Origin: Patulibacter sp052039575
Lineage (GTDB): Bacteria; Actinomycetota; Thermoleophilia; Solirubrobacterales; Solirubrobacteraceae
Assembly (NCBI GenBank): GCA_052039575.1
Contig: JBQGEK010000328.1
Location: 1-39,002, forward strand
DNA: 39,002 nucleotides
Reading direction: 5' to 3'
Shown here: positions 33,698 to 39,002 of the stretch, in pieces
How positions within the stretch are numbered: position 1 is the first letter of the stretch
Layout: the number at the start of each line of letters is the position of its first letter
The notes under the pieces: model-generated
The model's input: only the letters and a program-made list of their open reading frames with translations
The model's database searches: none
Told to the model about the DNA's origin: nothing
Program-made: the position numbers and the translations under genes

Positions 33698-33703
33698 TAG
33701 ACT
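33698..33703 (+). promoter_or_regulatory. -10 hexamer TAGACT of serC-serA
   Basis: TAGACT lies 8 nt before the first paired base of the riboswitch, so transcription would start at about 33710, exactly where the aptamer begins. This gives a leader of about 108 nt. Confidence 0.55.
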
Positions 33704-33711
33704 CGCTCGCA

Positions 33712-33787
33712 CCGCCGCGACTGGCGTCTACCGGATGGAATCGACCATCGGGGAGCGGCGGGTGAAGACCGCCGCGCGCCTGGGCAC
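33712..33787 (+). ncRNA. ZTP (pfl motif) riboswitch upstream of serC
   Basis: Matches the pfl consensus in order and spacing: ACTGGCG (33720-33726), a P2 stem GATGG/CCATC (33734-33738 with 33745-33749) with loop starting AA, GGGGAGCG (33750-33757), and the highly conserved CGCCTGGGCA (33777-33786). P1 is CCGCCGC (33712-33718) with GCGGCGG (33755-33761). The pseudoknot is GGCG (33723-33726) with CGCC (33777-33780). These RNAs bind ZTP/ZMP, which accumulate when 10-formyl-THF is short, and switch on one-carbon genes. Here the target is serC-serA, raising serine, the main one-carbon donor. GCGGCGG can also pair with a second CCGCCGC (33769-33775), a possible switch. Confidence 0.88.
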
Positions 33788-33817
33788 CGACGTTCCGCTT
33801 CAACAACGAGGAGCAGT

Positions 33818-34999
33818 ATGACCGGACCCAGCACGACCGATCCCGAGGGCGCCATCGTCCTCCCCGACGACCTCCGTCCCGCCGACGGCCGCTTCGGCTG
33901 CGGACCGTCCAAGGTCCGCCCCGAGCAGATCAACGCGCTGAGCGACGCGTTCACCGCAGCCGGCGCGCCGATCATCGGCACGTCGCACCGACAGGCGCCG
34001 GTCAAGGACAGCGTGCAGCGCGTCCGCGAGGGCCTCGCGCAGCTGTTCTCGCTGCCGGAGGGCTACGAGGTGCTGCTGTCCAACGGCGGCACCACCGCGT
34101 TCTGGGATGCCGCGACCTTCGGTCTGATCGACCAGCGCGCCGCCAACCTGGTCTACGGCGAGTTCTCCTCGAAGTTCGCGAAGGCGTCGAAGGATGCGCC
34201 GTTCCTCGAGAACCCGCTCGTGATCGAGGCTGACCCCGGTACCGCGCCGAGCGCCACGCAGGTCGCCGACGGCCTGCGGGGCGAGACGTTCGACGTCCTC
34301 GGCTGGGCGCACAACGAGACCTCGACCGGTGTCGCGGTCCCGGTCGTGCGGCCCGAGGCGGCGGGTGACGCGCTGGTGATGATCGACGCGACCTCCGGCG
34401 CCGGCGGACTGTCCGTCGACGTGAGCCAGGCCGACGTCTACTACTTCGCCCCGCAGAAGTGCTTCGCGTCCGACGGTGGGATCTGGTTCGGCCTGTTCAG
34501 CCCGGCCGCGATCGAGCGGATCGAGAAGATCGCCGCGTCCGACCGCTGGGTGCCGGCGTTCTTCGACCTGAAGACGGTCCTCGACAACTCGCGCAAGCAG
34601 CAGACATACAACACCCCCGCGGTGCTGACCCTGCTGACGATGGCCGAGCAGATCGACTGGTTCAACGAGAACGGCGGGCTGGACTGGGCCGCCGGCCGCA
34701 GTGCGCAGTCCTCCGGCCACATCTACTCGTGGGCCGAGGCGTCGAAGTTCGCCACGCCGTACGTCGCCGATCCCGCGCACCGCTCCGCCGTCGTCACCAC
34801 GATCGACTTCGACGACAGCATCGACGCCGCCGCCGTCGCCACGACCCTGCGCGCCAACGGCATCGTCGACACCGAGCCGTACCGGAAGCTTGGCCGCAAC
34901 CAGCTGCGCGTCGCGACCTTCCCGGCGGTCGACCCGTCGGACGTTGAGCGCCTGACCGCCGCCATCGATTACGTCGTCGAGCGGCTTCCCGCCGCCTGA
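33818..34999 (+). CDS. serC: Phosphoserine aminotransferase
   Basis: PLP enzyme converting 3-phosphohydroxypyruvate to phosphoserine. The 393 residues belong to the actinobacterial SerC type: RFGCGPSKVRPEQI near the N-terminus, TSHRQAPVKD, LSNGGTTAFWDAATFGL (phosphate and cofactor binding), GWAHNETSTGVAVPV, DATSGAGGLSVDVSQADVYYFAPQKCFASDGG with the PLP lysine after APQ, and a C-terminal small domain. GAGGAG at 33809-33814 precedes the ATG. It is 21 nt upstream of serA and downstream of the ZTP riboswitch. Confidence 0.96.
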   Translation: MTGPSTTDPEGAIVLPDDLRPADGRFGCGPSKVRPEQINALSDAFTAAGAPIIGTSHRQAPVKDSVQRVREGLAQLFSLPEGYEVLLSNGGTTAFWDAATFGLIDQRAANLVYGEFSSKFAKASKDAPFLENPLVIEADPGTAPSATQVADGLRGETFDVLGWAHNETSTGVAVPVVRPEAAGDALVMIDATSGAGGLSVDVSQADVYYFAPQKCFASDGGIWFGLFSPAAIERIEKIAASDRWVPAFFDLKTVLDNSRKQQTYNTPAVLTLLTMAEQIDWFNENGGLDWAAGRSAQSSGHIYSWAEASKFATPYVADPAHRSAVVTTIDFDDSIDAAAVATTLRANGIVDTEPYRKLGRNQLRVATFPAVDPSDVERLTAAIDYVVERLPAA

Positions 35000-35020
35000 C
35001 CGAGAGCGAGAACCCAGATC

Positions 35021-36634
35021 ATGAGCAACACCCCCAAGGTCCTCGTCAAGGAGAAGGTCGGTCCGTCCGGCATCGAAGCACTGCGTGAGGCGGGCTTCGA
35101 GGTCGACCTCGGCATCGACTGGGACGACCAGACGTTCCTCGACAAGCTGCCCGAGTATGACGGCGTCCTGATCCGCTCGGCGACGACGTTCACGCCCGAG
35201 CTGATCGACAAGGCCACCAACCTCAAGGTGATCGGCCGGGCCGGCGTCGGCGTCGACAACGTCGACATCGCCGCCGCGACCAAGCGCGGCATCATCGTCG
35301 TCAACGCGCCGCAGTCCAACGTCGTCACCGCCGCCGAGCACACGATCGCGCTGATGATGTCGCTGGCGCGAAACATCCCGCGCGCCAACGCCGGCATGCA
35401 CCAGGGCAAGTGGGAGCGCTCCAAGCTCTCCGGCGTCGAGCTCTACGGCAAGACGCTCGGGATCATCGGGTTCGGCCGGATCGGCCAGCTCGTCGCCGAG
35501 CGCGCGCAGGGCCTCGCGATGAACGTCATCGCCTTCGACCCGTACGTCGGGGCCGACCGCTACAAGGAGCTCGGTGTCGAGAAGGCCGACGACTCCGATG
35601 CGATCTACGCCAAGGCCGACTTCATCACGATCCACCTGCCGAAGACCCCGGAGACCGCCGGCTGGCTCGGCGCTGAGGCGTTCTCGAAGGTCAAGCCCGG
35701 CGTACGGATCCTCAACGTCGCCCGCGGAGGTCTCGTCGACGAGACCGCGCTGAAGGCCGCGCTCGACGCCGGCCAGGTTGGCGGCGCGGCGCTCGACGTG
35801 TTCGAGAACGAGCCCGTCACCGAGCACATCCTGCAGGGCTACGACAACGTGCTGCTGACCCAGCACCTCGGCGCGTCGACGGCCGAGGCCAACGACCGCG
35901 CAGGGTTCCAGGCGGCCGAGCAGATCGTCGCCGCCCTCAGCGGCGGCACCGTCACCACCGCGGTCAATGCCCCGGCGGTCGGTCGCGAGGACCTCGAGAC
36001 CCTGACCCCGTTCGTGCCGCTCGCGACGAAGCTCGGCCGGATCGCCGTCGAGCTCGCCGGCACGTCGTCGGTCGACCGGATCGAGGTCGAGGTGCTCGGC
36101 CGGATCGCCGACCGCGACGTGCGCCCGCTCTCGCTGGCCGTGCTGCGCGGCGCGCTCGAAGGGCGCACCGAGGAGACCGTCAACGACGTCAACGCGCCCG
36201 GGATCGCCCAGGAGCGGGGGATCGAGATCTCCGAGACGACGAACGTCCAGGCCCGGGACTTCACGGACCTGGTCCGCGTCACCGTCGTCTCCGGCACCGA
36301 GCGCCACCGCGTGGTCGGGACCACCCTCGGACGCCACGACCGTCCGCACCTGCTCGAGGCGTGGGACCAGAAGTTCAACCTCCAGCTCGAGGGCAACCTG
36401 CTGATCCTGCGCTACGTCGATCAGCCTGGCATGGTCGGCCGGATCGGCGGACTGCTCGGCGACGCCGACGTCAACATCGAGCAGGCGGCGGTCGGCTACC
36501 ACCAGGACCGCGAGGGCGAGCGGGGCCGGACCGCGGTGATGGTGATCACCACGGACACCCCGGTCTCGTCCGAGACCCTGAACGGGATCCTGGCGCAGGA
36601 CGGATTCGAAGAGGGACGAGCGGTTTCGCTCTAA
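35021..36634 (+). CDS. serA: D-3-phosphoglycerate dehydrogenase
   Basis: First step of serine synthesis. The 537 residues are the long form: a substrate-binding domain (about 5-95), an NAD domain with GIIGFGRIGQLVAERAQG, and catalytic Arg/Glu/His in VARGGLVDE, DVFENEPV and QHLGAS. An allosteric substrate-binding domain follows (about 315-455). A C-terminal ACT domain (LLILRYVDQPGMVGRIGGLLGDADVNIEQAAVG) is where serine usually inhibits. It is cotranscribed with serC 21 nt upstream. This serC-serA order differs from organisms where serA follows ilvC directly. Confidence 0.97.
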   Translation: MSNTPKVLVKEKVGPSGIEALREAGFEVDLGIDWDDQTFLDKLPEYDGVLIRSATTFTPELIDKATNLKVIGRAGVGVDNVDIAAATKRGIIVVNAPQSNVVTAAEHTIALMMSLARNIPRANAGMHQGKWERSKLSGVELYGKTLGIIGFGRIGQLVAERAQGLAMNVIAFDPYVGADRYKELGVEKADDSDAIYAKADFITIHLPKTPETAGWLGAEAFSKVKPGVRILNVARGGLVDETALKAALDAGQVGGAALDVFENEPVTEHILQGYDNVLLTQHLGASTAEANDRAGFQAAEQIVAALSGGTVTTAVNAPAVGREDLETLTPFVPLATKLGRIAVELAGTSSVDRIEVEVLGRIADRDVRPLSLAVLRGALEGRTEETVNDVNAPGIAQERGIEISETTNVQARDFTDLVRVTVVSGTERHRVVGTTLGRHDRPHLLEAWDQKFNLQLEGNLLILRYVDQPGMVGRIGGLLGDADVNIEQAAVGYHQDREGERGRTAVMVITTDTPVSSETLNGILAQDGFEEGRAVSL

Positions 36635-36656
36635 ACGGATCCTGGTGCATCCAGGC

Positions 36657-36729
36657 GGGGGACTCCGGCGTATCTGGGGGTGAAGGCGTGATCTTCGGTC
36701 GCGCCGCACCCTGAGCAGAGGAGTCCCCC
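36657..36729 (+). promoter_or_regulatory. Nested RNA stem that covers the ribosome binding site of the ferritin-like gene
   Basis: GGGGGACTCC (36657-36666) pairs perfectly with GGAGTCCCCC (36720-36729), which contains most of the ribosome binding site GAGGAG (36718-36723) two bases before the ATG. Inside are two further helices: GGGTG/CACCC (36678-36682 with 36707-36711) and GGCGTGATC/GGTCGCGCC (36685-36693 with 36697-36705, with G-U pairs and a 3-nt loop). Folded, the start region would be closed to ribosomes. I do not match it to a known riboswitch class. Confidence 0.6.
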
Positions 36730-36731
36730 CG

Positions 36732-37451
36732 ATGGAACCGATCAACCTGGATGAGCTGGACGTCGACGGCGACGTCCGCGAGAGCGCCGAGGCCGCGGGG
36801 TACGACCGCAGCACGTTCTTGCGCAACGGTGCGCTCGCCGGCGCCGGAGTGATCGCCGGAGCGTCGATCTTCGGCCTGCCGACGGCGGCATCGGCCGCGA
36901 TCTCCACCCGCCCCTCGGACCGCAACGACCTGCGGATCCTCAACTACGCGCTGACGCTCGAGTACCTCGAGGCGGCGTTCTACCAGGCCGCCGTCGAGCA
37001 GAACGCGTTCGCGTCGGAGGAGCTGAAGCAGTTCGCGATCGTCGTCGGCAAGCACGAGGACGACCACGTCGCGTTCCTCAAGAAGGCGCTCGGCCGTCGG
37101 GCCGTCAAGGCTCCGAAGCTGGACATGAGCGCCGTCGGAACCGCCATCTCGCCCGAGAACTTCGGTCCGACCGCGATGGCGCTGGAGGACACCGGCGTCC
37201 AGGCATACGCGGGTCAGGGCCCGAACATCAAGAACCGCGCGTACGTCAAGGCGGCGCTCTCGATCCACTCCGTCGAGGCTCGTCACGCCGCGTGGATCCG
37301 CGTGCTGCTGGGTGGCGCCGCGCCCGGAGCGGCACGCAAGGCGTACCCCGCACCGCAGACGTTCGACAGTCCGAAGCGCCAGTCCACGGTGCTCAAGGTC
37401 GTCGGCGACACCGGCCTCGTCTCAGGCGGCATCGACCTGAAGGCGATGTAG
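36732..37451 (+). CDS. Exported ferritin-like domain protein
   Basis: 239 residues. An N-terminal segment (GYDRSTFLRNGALAGAGVIAGASIFGLPTAASAA) resembles a Tat or Sec signal, with D-R-S-x-F-L-R in place of the twin arginines. The ferritin-like four-helix region follows: LNYALTLEYLEAAFYQAAVE, KHEDDHVAFLKKALG, MALEDTGVQAYAGQ and SIHSVEARHAAWIRVLLG supply Glu/His positions for a di-metal site. Such proteins occur widely in actinobacteria and the substrate is unknown; oxygen or iron handling outside the membrane is plausible. Translation may be controlled by the stem covering its ribosome binding site. It lies 97 nt after serA. Confidence 0.88.
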   Translation: MEPINLDELDVDGDVRESAEAAGYDRSTFLRNGALAGAGVIAGASIFGLPTAASAAISTRPSDRNDLRILNYALTLEYLEAAFYQAAVEQNAFASEELKQFAIVVGKHEDDHVAFLKKALGRRAVKAPKLDMSAVGTAISPENFGPTAMALEDTGVQAYAGQGPNIKNRAYVKAALSIHSVEARHAAWIRVLLGGAAPGAARKAYPAPQTFDSPKRQSTVLKVVGDTGLVSGGIDLKAM

Positions 37452-37472
37452 TCACGGCCTCTCGCCGATTAC

Positions 37473-37668
37473 CGGCGGGCCGCTGCGCCCGCCGGAAGGC
37501 CTCACCGTCCTCCTCGTCCCAGCGCGGACGGTGAGTAGCCGGGCGGTGCGCGGACGATGACCGAGCGTCCGCGCACCCTTCCCGGCCGCCGATGCGTACG
37601 CCGCGGTCGATGGCGTCCCCGCGGTAGATGCCGGTGATCGTGCTGGTCCGCTGTTCCAGCAGCGGATC
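37473..37668. repeat. Tract of five successive hairpins before the XRE-cupin gene
   Basis: The 297-nt gap after the ferritin-like gene holds five inverted repeats: CCGGCGGG/CCCGCCGG (37473-37496, 8-nt loop), CTCACCGTCC/GGACGGTGAG (37501-37535), GGTGCGCGGACG/CGTCCGCGCACC (37545-37577, 12 bp, 9-nt loop), CCGCGG/CCGCGG (37601-37624) and GGTCCGCTG/CAGCGGATC (37645-37668, one G-U). The first may terminate the upstream gene. The rest may be a structured RNA or a repeat element. A minus-strand frame here (GRPLHDPLLEQRTSTITGIY) has weak codon bias but no start codon. Confidence 0.5.
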
Positions 37669-37710
37669 GTGCAGGGGGCGACCGCCGGCGCGGGAGAGGT
37701 AGCCGTTCGC

Positions 37711-37738
37711 TTGACTGGACGTTTGTGCGTGATACCGT
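37711..37738 (+). promoter_or_regulatory. Promoter of the XRE-cupin gene
   Basis: A good -35 TTGACT (37711-37716) and -10 TACCGT (37733-37738) are separated by 16 nt. The -10 ends 10 nt before the ATG at 37749, so the transcript is leaderless or nearly so. CGTACGG sequences overlap the start region and could be an autoregulatory site. Confidence 0.6.
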
Positions 37739-37748
37739 ACGGACGTAG

Positions 37749-38360
37749 ATGGCGACCACGCCGACGCCCACGATTCCCGCCGCCGACGTCGAACGGATCC
37801 AGATCGGCCCGCGCGTCCGCGCGCTGCGCGACCAGATGGGGCTGTCGCTGCGCGAGCTGGCCGAGCGCTGCAGTGTCTCGGCGACGACGTTGAGCCAGGT
37901 CGAGCGGGGGGAGACCTCGCCGACACTGCAGGTCGCCGCGCGGATCGCCGCGGGCCTGGAGCTGCGGCTGAGCCAGCTGCTGCGGCTCGACGAGACCGGG
38001 TCGGTCTCCGTCGTGCGCCCAGCCGACCGTCGGCGCAGCGGGTCGCCCGAGACCGGCCACGCGATCGAGCTGCTGTCGCCGCCGCTGCCGGGGCAGCGCA
38101 GTGAGCTGGCGCGCCACGAGCTGGCCCCCGGCGTGCGGACCGGGAACGCTGACGACCCGCCGATGCACGAGCCGGGCACGCGCGAGATTGCGCTGGTCGA
38201 GCAGGGCGTGCTGGTGCTGCACTGCGACGGCGTCGACCACCCGCTTGGCCAGGGTGACTGCGTGACCTTCGACGCGGACCTGCCGCACCACTTCTTCAAC
38301 CCCGGACCGGACCCAGCGGTACTGCTGGCGGTCGTCAACGCCGGCCTGCGCCGAAGTTGA
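37749..38360 (+). CDS. XRE-family regulator with C-terminal cupin domain
   Basis: 203 residues. A helix-turn-helix at about 18-75 (IGPRVRALRDQMGLSLRELAERCSVSATTLSQVERGETSPTLQVAARIAAGL) is joined to a cupin (about 120-200: HEPGTREIALVEQGVLVLHCDGVDHPLGQGDCVTFDADLPHHFFNPG). This architecture usually senses a small metabolite and controls neighbouring amino acid, polyamine or sugar genes. It lies directly upstream of leuC, 41 nt away and on the same strand, but whether it regulates leuC or the preceding ferritin-like gene cannot be told from sequence. Confidence 0.92.
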   Translation: MATTPTPTIPAADVERIQIGPRVRALRDQMGLSLRELAERCSVSATTLSQVERGETSPTLQVAARIAAGLELRLSQLLRLDETGSVSVVRPADRRRSGSPETGHAIELLSPPLPGQRSELARHELAPGVRTGNADDPPMHEPGTREIALVEQGVLVLHCDGVDHPLGQGDCVTFDADLPHHFFNPGPDPAVLLAVVNAGLRRS

Positions 38361-38401
38361 CGACGCGGTCCACCTCACGAACCACCACCCTCACGAGAAC
38401 G

Positions 38402-39002
38402 ATGCCCAAGACCCTGTTCGACAAGCTCTGGGAAGCCCACGAGGTGGAACCCGGATCCTCCTTGATCTACATCGACCTGCACATGGTCCACGAGGTGACG
38501 AGCCCCCAGGCCTTCGACGGCCTCCGCCTGGCCGGCCGCACCGTTCGCCGTCCCGACAAGACGATGGCGACGCCGGACCACAACACGCCGACGGACGGCA
38601 CCTCGGCCGTCGATCAGATCAAGGACGTGCTCTCGCGCAAGCAGGTCGCGACGCTCGAGCAGAACTGCGCCGAGTTCGGCGTGCCCGTCTTCCGCTTCGG
38701 CTCCGACCGGCAGGGCATCGTCCACGTCGTCGGTCCCGAGCAGGGCCTGACCCAGCCGGGGATGACGATCGTCTGCGGCGACTCCCACACCGCCACCCAC
38801 GGCGCGTTCGGCTCGCTGGCCTTCGGCATCGGCACCTCCGAGGTCGAGCACGTACTCGCCACGCAGACGCTGGTTCAGAAGAAGCCGAAGTCGATGCGGA
38901 TCAACTTCGTCGGCGATCTGCCGTTCGGCGTCACGGCCAAGGACATGATCCTCGGCGCGATCGGCCAGATGGGCGTCGACGGCGCCGTCGGCTACGCGGT
39001 CG
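38402..39002 (+). CDS. leuC: 3-Isopropylmalate dehydratase large subunit, 3' end outside window
   Basis: Aconitase-family enzyme of leucine synthesis, isomerising isopropylmalate. The first 200 residues are present: MPKTLFDKLWEAHEV, IYIDLHMVHEVTSPQAFDGLRLAGR, the substrate-binding TPDHNTPT, GVPVFRFG, and VCGDSHTATHGAFGSLAFGIGTSEVEHVLATQTL. The iron-sulfur cysteines come later in the protein, beyond base 39002. The frame is open to the window end. The ATG at 38402 has only a weak GAGAACG upstream. leuD is expected downstream. With ilvBN and ilvC it completes the branched-chain set in this region. Confidence 0.95.
   Translation, partial: MPKTLFDKLWEAHEVEPGSSLIYIDLHMVHEVTSPQAFDGLRLAGRTVRRPDKTMATPDHNTPTDGTSAVDQIKDVLSRKQVATLEQNCAEFGVPVFRFGSDRQGIVHVVGPEQGLTQPGMTIVCGDSHTATHGAFGSLAFGIGTSEVEHVLATQTLVQKKPKSMRINFVGDLPFGVTAKDMILGAIGQMGVDGAVGYAV

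Noticed and set aside
33740..33800. SAH riboswitch in the serC leader
   Set aside because: The GGGGAGCG piece looked similar, but ACTGGCG, the P2 hairpin and CGCCTGGGCA together fit the ZTP class far better and the SAH 3' element is absent.
33800..36943. Open frame of over 1000 codons antisense to serC-serA
   Set aside because: It mirrors two clear genes, is rich in Arg/Asp/Val repeats typical of GC-rich shadows, matches no domain, and serC and serA keep normal codon composition throughout.
37452..37735. Minus-strand gene in the gap before the XRE-cupin gene
   Set aside because: Some codon bias, but no ATG/GTG/TTG with a ribosome site, no recognisable domain, and strong hairpins that better explain the sequence.
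1..39002. tRNA genes, CRISPR arrays, insertion sequences or phage remnants
   Set aside because: No cloverleaf-like sequence, spaced repeats, transposase or integrase motifs seen in the gaps or frames.

Overview
The window is a compact, GC-rich chromosomal segment with housekeeping and biosynthetic genes on both strands. I see no tRNA, rRNA, insertion sequence, phage gene or CRISPR array. The gene content (menaquinone route, GatCAB, ilv/leu/ser genes, XRE-cupin regulator), the extreme third-position GC and the many apparently leaderless genes point to an actinobacterium. A deep branch such as Thermoleophilia/Solirubrobacterales is my guess, not something proven here.

Layout. 1-5.7 kb: the 3' part of a PcrA/UvrD helicase, a divergent MFS exporter/MarR regulator pair with three operators, folD and a small membrane protein. 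5.8-9.1 kb: gatC-gatA-gatB. 9.1-10.0 kb: two small unknown genes. 10.1-12.4 kb: ilvB-ilvN. 12.4-26.5 kb: seven menaquinone genes (menF, menD, menH, menC, menA, menB, menE) on both strands, interrupted by a sugar ABC transporter operon, a GST-like gene, endonuclease IV and a secreted peptidoglycan-binding protein. 26.5-28.5 kb: a methyltransferase and ilvC. 28.6-33.6 kb: an overlapping three-gene operon (class I glutamine-amidotransferase-like hydrolase, circularly permuted ATP-grasp, GCS2-type carboxylate-amine ligase) preceded by an M32 carboxypeptidase. 33.7-36.6 kb: serC-serA behind a recognisable ZTP (pfl) riboswitch. 36.7-39.0 kb: a ferritin-like exported protein, a tract of hairpins, an XRE-cupin regulator and the start of leuC.

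How it works together. Chorismate is taken to menaquinone by MenF, MenD, MenH, MenC, MenE, MenB and MenA; the DHNA-CoA thioesterase is not seen and the final methylase is not certain. Branched-chain amino acid synthesis is split over ilvBN, ilvC and leuC. SerC and SerA make serine, which feeds the folate one-carbon pool used by FolD; this fits ZTP sensing upstream of serC.

Most notable observations: the ZTP riboswitch on a serine operon; a short basic protein apparently encoded antisense to the catalytic 3' end of menH, with a measurable change in codon composition; the amide-ligase operon; a long nested RNA stem that pairs with the ribosome binding site of the ferritin-like gene; and five successive hairpins before the XRE-cupin gene. 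Many genes have a TANNNT hexamer 6-9 nt before the start codon, as expected of leaderless mRNAs.
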